Origin: an uncultured Faecalicatena sp.
GTDB taxonomy: Bacteria > Bacillota > Clostridia > Lachnospirales > Lachnospiraceae
Length of the DNA stretch: 17,440 nt
NCBI GenBank assembly: GCA_902489075.1
Contig: CABTYO010000040.1
Span: forward strand, 1-17,440
Reading direction: 5' to 3'
The translations under genes were made by a program, and so were the position numbers. Below the pieces are notes generated by a model. That model was not told the DNA's origin. It did not search any database and saw only the letters and a list, made by a program, of their open reading frames with translations. Positions 6,214-14,156 of this stretch are shown piece after piece; within the stretch, counting starts at the first letter, position 1, and every line of letters begins with the position of its first letter.

Positions 6214-7398
6214 ATGAAAATTGTTGTGGCAGGCATTGGCTATGTCGGTCTTTCGAATGCGATCTTACTGTCTCAGAATCATGAGGTCTATGCATATGAT
6301 ATTTCTGAGGACCGCGCCAGGATGGTGAATGAGCGCAGATCCCCGCTCCAGGATCAGGAGATCGAGGAGTATCTGGAACACAAAGCGCTGAATCTGCGTG
6401 CAGGCAATACGCTGGGAGGAGAGCTTACAGACGCTTCCTATGTGATTATCGCAACACCGACCAATTATGACCCGGAGAAGAATTACTTCGACACTTCTTC
6501 CGTGGAAAATGTGATCGAACAGGTGATTCAGGTGAATCCGGAGGCGGTGATCGTGATTAAGTCTACGGTGCCGGTCGGTTATACAAAGCGTCTGATTCAG
6601 GAGTTCGGAGAGCACAATTTCCTGTTTTCACCGGAATTTTTAAGAGAAGGGCATGCCTTATATGATAATCTGTATCCATCCAGGATTGTGGTGGGGGCGC
6701 CGAAAGGCAATGAGATGCTCCATCAGAAGGCAGAGGAGTTCGCTTCTCTTCTGGAAGAAGGGGCAATCAAGGAAGAAATCACTGTCCTGATCACAGATAC
6801 CACCGAAGCAGAGGCAATCAAGCTGTTTGCCAATACGTATCTGGCCCTGCGGGTAGCTTATTTTAACGAGCTGGATACTTATGCGGAGACCAAGGGGCTC
6901 GACACGAAGGCGATCATCGAGGGGATTGGATTAGATCCCCGGATTGGGAACCATTATAACAATCCATCCTTTGGATACGGCGGTTACTGCCTTCCCAAAG
7001 ATACCAAGCAGTTACTGGCGAACTACAACGATGTGCCGAACGAGATCATGTCCGCTATCGTGGAGGCGAACCGGACGAGAAAAGATTTTGTGGCGTCCCA
7101 GGTCATTAAGAGGAACCCGCGGACAGTCGGGGTGTACCGCCTGACCATGAAGGCCAATTCCGATAACTTCCGGCAGTCCTCCATCCAGGGTGTGATGAAG
7201 CGCCTCAAGGGGGAAGGAATCCGGGTCATCGTATATGAGCCGTCCATGAAGGAGCCGGAATTTTACCGTTCAGAGGTGGTCAATGATCTTGAAAAATTTA
7301 AGGCGGAATCCGATGTGATCATTGCGAACCGCTACCATAAAGAGCTGGATGACGTGAAAGAAAAGGTATACACAAGAGATATTTATTATCGGGATTAG
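6214..7398 (+). CDS. ugd: UDP-glucose 6-dehydrogenase
   Basis: Oxidises UDP-glucose to UDP-glucuronate with two NAD+, in the cytosol. N-terminal Rossmann motif GIGYVG (7-12), STVPVGYT (117-124), SPEFLREG (139-146) with DNLYPSR (151-157), conserved Lys203 in EAIKLFANTYL, and the active-site Cys259 within FGYGGYCLPKD (253-263). The length (394) and the C-terminal KVYTRDI fit the short streptococcal HasB/Cap3A-type rather than UDP-ManNAc dehydrogenases. The 3' neighbour is an SDR enzyme resembling UDP-glucuronate decarboxylases, so its product may be used in the next step. The next gene's RBS overlaps this stop codon, indicating tight coupling. Confidence 0.9.
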   Translation: MKIVVAGIGYVGLSNAILLSQNHEVYAYDISEDRARMVNERRSPLQDQEIEEYLEHKALNLRAGNTLGGELTDASYVIIATPTNYDPEKNYFDTSSVENVIEQVIQVNPEAVIVIKSTVPVGYTKRLIQEFGEHNFLFSPEFLREGHALYDNLYPSRIVVGAPKGNEMLHQKAEEFASLLEEGAIKEEITVLITDTTEAEAIKLFANTYLALRVAYFNELDTYAETKGLDTKAIIEGIGLDPRIGNHYNNPSFGYGGYCLPKDTKQLLANYNDVPNEIMSAIVEANRTRKDFVASQVIKRNPRTVGVYRLTMKANSDNFRQSSIQGVMKRLKGEGIRVIVYEPSMKEPEFYRSEVVNDLEKFKAESDVIIANRYHKELDDVKEKVYTRDIYYRD

Positions 7399-7409
7399 GA
7401 GCTGAAAGT

Positions 7410-8501
7410 ATGACAGAAGAAAGAGTAGTGACAGAGCAGATAGAAGAATGCAAAAAGGGTTCCAGGCAGCAGGAGGATCTGGAGTTGATCGCAGAGAGCG
7501 GACTGGATTTCGAAAATTACAGGGATGCAGGTATTTTTGTCACAGGCGCGACCGGGCTGATCGGTTCGTCCCTGATCAAAAGTTTCTTATGCTGTAACCG
7601 GAAAAAGGGACTGAATGTCCATCTGGTCGCGGCCGTCAGAAGCCGTGACAAAGCAGAGGCGATCTATGGAGAACTTCTGAAACGACCGGAGCTGGAGCTT
7701 TATATCGGAGATATCATCGACCCGGTGGAATACGAAGGGAAGATCGATTACATTTTCCATACCGCAAGCATTACCGCGTCAAAGCTGATGGTGGAGCACC
7801 CGGTCTGCACGATCGAGACATCCTATCAGGGGACAAAGAACATTCTGGAGCTGGCCCGCGAGAAAAAGGTGCGGGGGCTGGTGTATGTGTCCTCCATGGA
7901 GGTCTATGGAAGACCGGATCCGGAACTGGATTTTGTTAAGGAGCAGGATCTGGGATATATTGATATCGGAAACGTCAGAAGCAGTTATTCAGAGGGGAAG
8001 CGCATCTGTGAGTGCCTGTGCACCGCATACGCGTCAGAATACAAGGTGCCTGTCAGGACGGCAAGGCTGGCGCAGACCTTCGGGGCAGGCGTGCTGCCCA
8101 GTGATAACCGGGTCTATGTGCAGTTCGCAAAGAGTGCAGTGAACCGGGAAGATATTGTCCTGCACACCGAAGGAACCTCCGAGGGAAATTACTGCTATCT
8201 CCGTGATGTGATGAAGGCATTGATTCTTCTGGGATATAAAGGGACCAATGGGGAAGCCTATAATATTGTGAACGAAGAGACACACATGCAGATCCGCCAG
8301 ATGGCGGCCCTGGTGGCGGAACAGATCGCAGACGGGGAGATTTCCGTTCGGTTTGAGATTCCTGAATCAGCGCTTGCATTCGGCTATGCCCCCACAGTGA
8401 AGATGAGGCTTGGCGGTGCAAAGATGCGCGCACTTGGGTGGGAGCCGGAAGTGGGACTGGCTCAGATGTATGAACGTATGATTTATGATATGACACATTA
8501 A
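7410..8501 (+). CDS. NAD-dependent epimerase/dehydratase (UXS-like extended SDR)
   Basis: Extended short-chain dehydrogenase acting on a nucleotide sugar. An N-terminal extension of about 40 residues precedes the NAD-binding VTGATGLIG (44-52). The catalytic set is SS (161-162) in VSSMEVYG, then Tyr193 and Lys197 in VRSSYSEGKR. The VRS-x-Y-x-EGKR context and the spaced RV..F...A segment after GAGVLPSD resemble UDP-glucuronate decarboxylases (UDP-xylose synthase). With Ugd directly upstream this makes UDP-GlcA a likely substrate, but a 4-epimerase or another NDP-sugar enzyme remains possible. AGGAG at 7397-7401 gives 8-nt spacing to ATG 7410. Confidence 0.85.
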   Translation: MTEERVVTEQIEECKKGSRQQEDLELIAESGLDFENYRDAGIFVTGATGLIGSSLIKSFLCCNRKKGLNVHLVAAVRSRDKAEAIYGELLKRPELELYIGDIIDPVEYEGKIDYIFHTASITASKLMVEHPVCTIETSYQGTKNILELAREKKVRGLVYVSSMEVYGRPDPELDFVKEQDLGYIDIGNVRSSYSEGKRICECLCTAYASEYKVPVRTARLAQTFGAGVLPSDNRVYVQFAKSAVNREDIVLHTEGTSEGNYCYLRDVMKALILLGYKGTNGEAYNIVNEETHMQIRQMAALVAEQIADGEISVRFEIPESALAFGYAPTVKMRLGGAKMRALGWEPEVGLAQMYERMIYDMTH

Positions 8502-8506
8502 GAGGG

Positions 8507-9442
8507 ATGAAAACAGTGGATGTAGTATTTGTGATTTTACATTATATGGCAGTCGACGAGACGATGAAAAGCGTCGATTATATTACAGAGAATATTGATA
8601 CACATAAGTACCACATCGTGATCGTGGATAATGCCTCAGGCAATGAGAGCGGCGAGGAGCTGAAAGCATTTTATCTCGACCGCGATGATGTGACGGTACT
8701 GATCAATGAGGAGAACCTGGGATTTGCAAAGGGCAATAACGTGGGATTCCGCTATGCAAAGAAGACATGGAATCCCGATTATATCGTGCTGATGAACAAT
8801 GACGTATATTTGCTGGAAAAGGCGTTTTTTCAGAAGACAGCCATCGAGTATGCGAAGAGTCATTTTGCGGTGATGGGGCCTATGATTCTGACAAAGGACG
8901 GTTCCTGCGATACCAATCCCCTGAAAAGTGAGTTCACCAGTATCGGGGATATTGACCAGAAAATACGGCATTATAAGAAGGACTTAAGAAGGTACCGTTT
9001 CCGCTATGCTTCGCTGTATTATAAGCTGGCGGGGATCAAGGGGATACTGGTCAATTATAAAAAGAAAAATAAGGACTTCTACAACCGGGCACAGCAGGTC
9101 AAGCTGCACGGATGCTTTCTCGTCTTTTCCCAGGAGTATATCAGCTCCTTTGACGGGCTGGATGAGAGCACCTTCCTGTTCTGGGAGGAGGAATTCCTTT
9201 ACAAGCACATGGTATCCAATGGAAAAGTGCTGGCATATAACCCGGACATAGTGGTCCTGCATCTGGAGGATGCATCCACAGACTATTCCATGTCGGGCAG
9301 AAGAGAGAAGATGATCTTCATGCTGGAACATTACCTGGATTCGCTGGAGAGTTTAAAGCAAGTATATCTGAAATATGAGGAAAAAGATGGAGAACACAGT
9401 GAAAAGAATACCGAAGATATCAGTGATAGTTCCGGTATATAA
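8507..9442 (+). CDS. GT2 family glycosyltransferase (rhamnosyltransferase-like)
   Basis: Cytosolic GT-A enzyme that adds a sugar to the lipid-linked repeat unit. Motifs: VILHYMA (9-15), VDNASGNESG (40-49), ENLGFAKGNN (69-78) and the metal-site region MNNDVYL (96-102), a pattern usual in rhamnosyltransferase-like GT2 proteins. AGAGGG lies directly against ATG 8507 with no spacer; in-frame GTG 8516 is 9 nt downstream and may be the real start (loss of three residues). The C-terminal tail (about 290-311, rich in E, K, D, S) is encoded in the overlap with the next gene and is probably not structured. Donor and acceptor cannot be read from sequence. Confidence 0.9.
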   Translation: MKTVDVVFVILHYMAVDETMKSVDYITENIDTHKYHIVIVDNASGNESGEELKAFYLDRDDVTVLINEENLGFAKGNNVGFRYAKKTWNPDYIVLMNNDVYLLEKAFFQKTAIEYAKSHFAVMGPMILTKDGSCDTNPLKSEFTSIGDIDQKIRHYKKDLRRYRFRYASLYYKLAGIKGILVNYKKKNKDFYNRAQQVKLHGCFLVFSQEYISSFDGLDESTFLFWEEEFLYKHMVSNGKVLAYNPDIVVLHLEDASTDYSMSGRREKMIFMLEHYLDSLESLKQVYLKYEEKDGEHSEKNTEDISDSSGI

Positions 9443-10472
9443 TATCAAAAAGGAATATCTCTGTAAATGTTTTGAAAGCCTGCTTTCCCAGACGCTTCAG
9501 GACATTGAGATTGTTGTGGTCGATGACGGCTCCACGGATGAATCGGGAAAGGTGTGCGATGAGTACGCTGCAAAAGACAACCGGATTCAGGTGATCCACC
9601 AGGAAAACCAGGGAGTCGCAGTGGCAAGGAATACGGCACTTTCTGCAGCAAACGGAGAGTGGATCACGTTTGTAGATGCGGATGACTGGTGTGAAGCCGG
9701 TATGTGTGAAGAGATTCTGGCGCGGGCGCAGAAGACGGAATGTGAGATTCTGATTTTTACTAACTATGCGGTCAAGCCGGATCAGAAGATTGCCAGAAAT
9801 CAGTTTTTTGCACAGGATATTGACAGGTTCGATGATAAGCTTAAGAATGAGGCAGAGTTAAAGACCATGGTCCGTTCCCATCCGGACTTTTCCTTTCAAC
9901 CGCCGGAGAATATGATGGGCGGCACCTGGTGCAAGCTGATCCGACATGATTTCCTGAAAAGGACGGGGATACGTTTCGAGCCGGAGCTTGTGAGGTCCCA
10001 GGATATTATCTTTTACCTGAATCTGTTTGAACAGGCGGGGAAGATCGCATATTATGACAGACCGCTGTATTATTACAGATACAGCGCCGATTCTGTCTCA
10101 AAAAGATACCGGGAAAATGCCTATCAGATTTTCCTGATCGTTCTTTCGAAACAGAAAGAATTTATCCAGAAGTATCAGAAGCCGCAGATCTTTCAGGAAG
10201 TGTATGCAAAAGGTGTTATGGTAACGGTGGGAACCTGTATGCGCACCGACTTCATGCATGAGCTAAACCCTGAAGGGTTCCCGAAAAAATGTGCCCGGGT
10301 GAGGGACATGATCAGGCAGCCGCAGGTCAGTGAAGTCTTAAAAGGACCGAACTATAAGACTCTGAATCAGTTTCAGCTTGTGCAAAAGGTACTGCTTCGA
10401 TATAATCTGGTCGAATTATTCCTGATTTTATTTAAAATCAACGGAGCAGTCTTGAAAATGAGCCGGAGGTAA
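9387..10472 (+). CDS. GT2 family glycosyltransferase
   Basis: Second GT-A glycosyltransferase. The N-terminal block ISVIVPVYN (11-19) is followed by VVDDGSTDESG (44-54), NQGVAVARN (74-82) and the DxD-type metal motif FVDADDW (95-101). The C-terminal 150 residues hold a predicted amphipathic helix region with no known motif. I choose ATG 9387 because GAGG at 9377-9380 is 6 nt upstream; ATG 9375 contains that site and lacks its own. It overlaps the upstream gene by 56 nt in another frame, so translation is likely coupled. The specific sugar is unknown. Confidence 0.9.
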   Translation: MENTVKRIPKISVIVPVYNIKKEYLCKCFESLLSQTLQDIEIVVVDDGSTDESGKVCDEYAAKDNRIQVIHQENQGVAVARNTALSAANGEWITFVDADDWCEAGMCEEILARAQKTECEILIFTNYAVKPDQKIARNQFFAQDIDRFDDKLKNEAELKTMVRSHPDFSFQPPENMMGGTWCKLIRHDFLKRTGIRFEPELVRSQDIIFYLNLFEQAGKIAYYDRPLYYYRYSADSVSKRYRENAYQIFLIVLSKQKEFIQKYQKPQIFQEVYAKGVMVTVGTCMRTDFMHELNPEGFPKKCARVRDMIRQPQVSEVLKGPNYKTLNQFQLVQKVLLRYNLVELFLILFKINGAVLKMSRR

Positions 10473-10481
10473 GCGTAAGAT

Positions 10482-11549
10482 ATGGAGAAGACAAGACATC
10501 AGGAAATTACCTGGAAACTGATCAGCACATATAGAAGCCAGATCATGGGGATTGCAATTATCTGGATCATGCTGTTCCATGGAATGGAAGCATATCCGCA
10601 GATATATAAAGAGTTTCCGATTATTGGTTTTATCATGGACCGCGGCATGATTGGCGTGGAAATGTTCCTTTTCGTTTCTGGAATGGGTATGTTCTTTTCA
10701 TTTACGAAAAATGACAATATAAAGTACTTTTATCTAAAGCGGATTGACAGGGTATTGATTCCATATCTGCTGATTTCTCTCCCGTTCTGGATCTGGAGAG
10801 ATCTTGGGATTGGAAGAGACGTGGGAACGTTTTTCGCGGATTATACATTGCTGTCTTTCTGGACAGAGGGGATGCATACAGTGTGGTATATAGCGCTGAT
10901 TCTTTTGCTGTATGCGGCATATCCGCTGATTTTTAACGTGTTTTTAAAAGATTCCACAGTGTTTAAGAAAGGAATTCTCATGCTGGCATCTCTGTTGCTG
11001 CCATTGCTGGTATTTCTGGTAAATCCATCCTTCTTTGAAAATACAGAAATTGCGGTCTGGCGGATCAGCAGCTTTATTCTTGGCACATTGATGGCAAAGT
11101 GGGTAATGGACAGTAAGAAGATAACGTTCAGTCATCTCTGTATGCTTGCAGGAGGGTCGGCAGTATTGACTGTGGCAGCGTTTGTTATAAACGCGGCTGT
11201 GAAATTTCCGGGAATTGTAAGGCTGATCTATCTGCCACTGGGACTGATCTGCTGTCTGCTGGCTGGAGTCCTTCTGGAATGGATGAAATGTGGATGGCTG
11301 AATAGATTTCTGGGAACCGCAGGGAAGTGTTCCCTGGAATTATATATGATACATATTTTCCTCAGAGCTGTATATAAATACTATGTTCCGGGCAGTGAAG
11401 AGATTCCTCCGGTACAGGCACTGCTGATCTGGCTTGTGATCATGATTACAAGCGGGGTGCTCAGTGCGGCAGTACATAAAGCGCTGGAGGGCGTCAGCAT
11501 AGGTAAGATACTAAAAGGTAAAAATACGGGGCGTGCATCAGCTGTATGA
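10482..11549 (+). CDS. Membrane acyltransferase, acyltransferase_3 family (OafA-like)
   Basis: Polytopic membrane protein (355 residues, about 10 helices) of the family that O-acetylates or otherwise acylates surface sugars. Evidence: hydrophobic helix with the conserved His33 (IIWIMLFHGMEAY), the RGMIGVEMFLFVSGMGMFFS block (54-73), and FYLKRIDRVLIPY (83-95). It lies 9 nt after the GT2 stop, with GGAGGT (10465-10470) overlapping the upstream stop codon. Base composition looks slightly more AT-rich than its neighbours. The stop codon lies in the loop of the terminator hairpin. The likely role is acyl decoration of the repeat unit; succinylation or another acyl group cannot be excluded. Confidence 0.87.
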   Translation: MEKTRHQEITWKLISTYRSQIMGIAIIWIMLFHGMEAYPQIYKEFPIIGFIMDRGMIGVEMFLFVSGMGMFFSFTKNDNIKYFYLKRIDRVLIPYLLISLPFWIWRDLGIGRDVGTFFADYTLLSFWTEGMHTVWYIALILLLYAAYPLIFNVFLKDSTVFKKGILMLASLLLPLLVFLVNPSFFENTEIAVWRISSFILGTLMAKWVMDSKKITFSHLCMLAGGSAVLTVAAFVINAAVKFPGIVRLIYLPLGLICCLLAGVLLEWMKCGWLNRFLGTAGKCSLELYMIHIFLRAVYKYYVPGSEEIPPVQALLIWLVIMITSGVLSAAVHKALEGVSIGKILKGKNTGRASAV

Positions 11550-11577
11550 GTCAGCTGTGCACAGCCCCGTTTATTTT
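11526..11577. terminator. Bidirectional intrinsic terminator between convergent genes
   Basis: Stem of about 18 bp: ACGGGGC-GTGCA-CAGCTG (11526-11544) with CAGCTG-TGCAC-GCCCCGT (11552-11570), one unpaired base on each side and the 7-nt loop TATGAGT. A T-rich run follows on the plus strand (11570-11577), and an A-rich run precedes it, giving a T-run for minus-strand transcripts. It serves both the acyltransferase operon and the TagF-like gene. Confidence 0.9.
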
Positions 11578-12718
11578 AAGAGTGTTGTTTCAAATAACTG
11601 CATACCTTTGCGGCAGCTTTTCCTGTCTCCTGGCAGCCCAGCTCTTCGAAATGTCTCTGGACATCCCTCTGATAGGCGTCTTCATCAAAACCACGGATCT
11701 TCAAAAGAAGTTCATCCGTATTTTCTGCCAGCGGGTAAGGCCAGGTGTGGATATCTGTATAGAACCCTCTGGACAGGTCGTAGTGGTCAAGGTCCGTTGC
11801 GAACAGAAAGCACGGCGCCTTCTTTAAGGCAAAATCCCACATGGAAGAAGAGTAATCCGTAATCAGGATATCAGAGGCATATAGAAGTTCCTGCATATCC
11901 GGATACCCGGAGGCATCGATATATTCGCCGGAGGCATCCAGCTGTTCCATAACAAAGTAGTGCATGCGGAACAAAATCGACCAGTCCCCGCCGAACCGCT
12001 CTTTCAGAGCTTCTTTCACTTTCGCACAGTCAAATAAGTATTCAGAAGCCTTCTTGGAATCCCGGTAAGTGGGTGCATACAAAAGAATATGGTTTCCTGC
12101 CGGAATCTGATAAAAGTCTTTGATCTTCTGATACAGGTCATCCCGGTCCTGGTTCACCAGCATATCATTCCTTGGCATCCCACAGGAAAGGACTTTTCCT
12201 TCGTGGTGAAAGCTCTCACGCAGTGTCATCTGTGTAAATGCCCTGGAACTGGAGAGATAGATGCACGGATTCTTCCGGGCAATGGCCGCGCGCTTCTGCT
12301 TCCCGGCAGTTTCCTTCTGATAGGCTGCACCGACCTTTTTATAGGCGCCGCCGCCGTGCCAGGTGTTGATCAGGGTCTGCTTCTTCGTGAGCGGAAACCA
12401 TGCCGGAATCTCGGAGTTGGTTATGATATATCTGGAAGTCAGACAGGTCCGGAGGAAGGGCAGGGAGAGGTATCTGGTAGTGGCGATCCCTTTTTTCTTA
12501 AGAAAACGGAAGTCATCCGGTTTCTCAAATGCCCATACGATTTCGTAATCCGGCTCGTGCTCCATAAGGTATTCGCAGATATACTTGGGATTGCAGGAGT
12601 ACTGCGAACCAAAATAACTGAAAAAGACCACGCGCTTTTTGTGAAGCTTTCCGATGGAGAGTATTTTTAAAACATGGCGCAGAATGCGGGCCATGAGTGT
12701 CTGCAGAGAATCTTTCAT
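11576..12718 (-). CDS. CDP-glycerol glycerophosphotransferase (TagB/TagF) family protein
   Basis: Peripheral membrane enzyme of 380 residues that transfers a polyol phosphate from a CDP-polyol to a lipid-linked or polymer acceptor. Family motifs: INTWHGGGAYK (117-127, His121 presumed catalytic), SCGMPRND (178-185), LLYAPTYRD (212-220), FRMHY (250-254) and ILITDYSSSMWDFA (284-297). The positively charged N-terminus (RILRHVLKILSIGKLHKKR) could bind the membrane. AAGGAAGG on the minus strand (12727-12734) is 8 nt upstream of the start. It is the only minus-strand gene and lies between two plus-strand transcription units. It could use the product of the cytidylyltransferase at 3089 (CDP-ribitol-like) instead of CDP-glycerol; the donor cannot be decided from sequence. 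Confidence 0.92.
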   Translation of the reverse strand: MKDSLQTLMARILRHVLKILSIGKLHKKRVVFFSYFGSQYSCNPKYICEYLMEHEPDYEIVWAFEKPDDFRFLKKKGIATTRYLSLPFLRTCLTSRYIITNSEIPAWFPLTKKQTLINTWHGGGAYKKVGAAYQKETAGKQKRAAIARKNPCIYLSSSRAFTQMTLRESFHHEGKVLSCGMPRNDMLVNQDRDDLYQKIKDFYQIPAGNHILLYAPTYRDSKKASEYLFDCAKVKEALKERFGGDWSILFRMHYFVMEQLDASGEYIDASGYPDMQELLYASDILITDYSSSMWDFALKKAPCFLFATDLDHYDLSRGFYTDIHTWPYPLAENTDELLLKIRGFDEDAYQRDVQRHFEELGCQETGKAAAKVCSYLKQHS

Positions 12719-12741
12719 TGCAAGTTCCTTCCTTATATAAA

Positions 12742-12852
12742 TTATTCAGTATGGTAAATAGCAGCAGAGCTGCTGAATAAAGTATACCCATAGGGCATCC
12801 CGTAATCCATGCCCTGCGGGCGGGCAGCAGCAAGGCTGCTGAATAAAGTATA
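12742..12852 (-). repeat. Duplicated 26-bp unit with hairpins in the divergent intergenic region
   Basis: 12761-12786 and 12827-12852 are near-identical 26-mers, differing only in the hairpin loop (AGCAGC-AGA-GCTGCT at 12760-12774 and its counterpart in the other copy). Each ends in AGTATA, which is TATACT on the minus strand. Between them is another hairpin, AGGGCAT (12792-12798) with ATGCCCT (12809-12815). TTATTCAG at 12742-12749 pairs with CTGAATAA at 12773-12780. All are upstream of the TagF-like gene. Confidence 0.85.
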
Positions 12853-12875
12853 AGCTAATCGTATCGGATATTCAA
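12847..12875 (-). promoter_or_regulatory. Promoter of the TagF-like gene
   Basis: On the minus strand: TTGAAT (12875-12870), a 17-nt spacer and TATACT (12852-12847). Transcription would start a few bases before the GCAGC hairpin, giving the mRNA a 5' stem-loop. The second unit repeats TATACT at 12786-12781, with a poor -35 (TGGATT). Confidence 0.5.
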
Positions 12876-12890
12876 ATGTTTTCATGAATT

Positions 12891-12918
12891 TTGACATGCA
12901 ATTATGAAAATTTGTAAA
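12891..12918 (+). promoter_or_regulatory. Candidate promoter of the GT4 operon
   Basis: A perfect TTGACA (12891-12896), 16-nt spacer and TGTAAA (12913-12918, four of six). A second weaker option is TTGCGA (12936-12941), 17 nt, TACACT (12959-12964). Either would start transcription upstream of ATG 12996. Confidence 0.45.
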
Positions 12919-12995
12919 AAAATGAGCCACATTCCTTGCGATTCAGTAAAGAATCGGGTACACTAATAGGTGCAATTTTGAAAAGAGGTACATCA

Positions 12996-14132
12996 ATGGG
13001 AAGATCATATTGTATTTTTTCGGCGCAGTATCTGCCGCATATGGGTGGAGTAGAGCGCTATACATATAATCTGGCTAAGAAATTAGTCGAGATGGGAAAT
13101 AAAGTGACAGTAGTAACATCAAATCTGCAGAATCTGGCAGAATATGAAGAGATGGAAGGAATCAGAGTCTACCGCATGCCGTGTATCGATCTGTTAAATG
13201 GCAGATATCCGGTCCTCAAGATGAACCGGGAGTTTCGGAAGATACACCGGATCTTAAGCGGCAAGAAGTTTGATTTCGTGATTGTAAATACAAGATTTTA
13301 CATTCATTCCGTTTATGGACAGTGGTTTGCGCATAAGAAGCATGTGAGGGTAATTACCATCGACCATGGCAGCAGCCATCTGTCTGTTGGAAATCCGGTG
13401 TTTGATTTTATCGGAGGGGTTTACGAGCATTTTATCACGAAGATCGGACAACTTTTCTGCAAAGATTATTACGGAGTGTCCAGTGCCTGTGTGGAGTGGC
13501 TTAAGCATTTCCATATTCGGGCGAAAGGAATCTTATATAATTCGGTGGATGTGGAAAGCATCGAAGAGATTTTAAGTAAGAAGGATAAGAGTTTCCGCAG
13601 TTTACATGGAATTGCGGAGGATTCAGTTGTCATTACGTTTACGGGACGGCTGCTTCCGGAAAAGGGAGTCCCGCAGCTTGTGGAAGCCTTTGAGGAAGTC
13701 AGGAAGAAACATGAGAATGTGTACCTGTTCCTGGCAGGGGACGGGAAGCTGGAAAAGTTTGTAGAAGAACATCAGAACAGCCATCTGATTCCCCTTGGTA
13801 GAAGATCTTTCGAAGAGGTGGCGGCACTGTTATCTGAGACAGACATTTTCTGTCTGCCCTCATTTTCAGAAGGGTTCTCCACATCGATTCTGGAGGCGAT
13901 TGTCTGCAGATGCTATGTGGTGACTACAAAGCGGGGCGGCGCAAGAGAGACATTCCCTACAGATGAGTATGGAATGGTGATTCCAAATAACGATGTGCCG
14001 GTACTGACAAAAGCATTAATGAAAGCAATTGAAAGTCCAAAGGAAAGAGAAAAAGCTGCTGATTTATCATATGAAAGACTAAAGGAGAACTTTACCTGGG
14101 ATATTGTTGCGGCAAAGGTGGAGAGACTGTAA
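12996..14132 (+). CDS. GT4 family glycosyltransferase
   Basis: GT-B fold glycosyltransferase of 378 residues, cytosolic or membrane-associated. The N-terminal half carries YLPHMGGVERYTYNLAKKL (12-30), the acceptor-side loop. The C-terminal half has FTGRLLPEKG (215-224), LFLAGDGKLE (244-253) and SFSEGFSTSILEAI (289-302) with the two glutamates of the EX7E motif (Glu292, Glu300). The start at ATG 12996 is preceded by AGAGG (12984-12988) with 7-nt spacing; the in-frame upstream TTG at 12936 has no RBS. It opens the second plus-strand unit, and the next gene starts 24 nt later. The donor sugar is not identifiable. Confidence 0.9.
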   Translation: MGRSYCIFSAQYLPHMGGVERYTYNLAKKLVEMGNKVTVVTSNLQNLAEYEEMEGIRVYRMPCIDLLNGRYPVLKMNREFRKIHRILSGKKFDFVIVNTRFYIHSVYGQWFAHKKHVRVITIDHGSSHLSVGNPVFDFIGGVYEHFITKIGQLFCKDYYGVSSACVEWLKHFHIRAKGILYNSVDVESIEEILSKKDKSFRSLHGIAEDSVVITFTGRLLPEKGVPQLVEAFEEVRKKHENVYLFLAGDGKLEKFVEEHQNSHLIPLGRRSFEEVAALLSETDIFCLPSFSEGFSTSILEAIVCRCYVVTTKRGGARETFPTDEYGMVIPNNDVPVLTKALMKAIESPKEREKAADLSYERLKENFTWDIVAAKVERL

Positions 14133-14156
14133 ACATAAGAAGAAAGGGAAAGGAAT

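Noticed and set aside
8053..8496. 147-residue minus-strand frame opposite the epimerase gene
   Set aside because: Arginine- and proline-rich shadow of a well-supported gene on the other strand.
12742..12930. 62-residue minus-strand frame between divergent genes
   Set aside because: It covers the duplicated promoter-hairpin units, has no RBS, and its sequence reflects the repeats.
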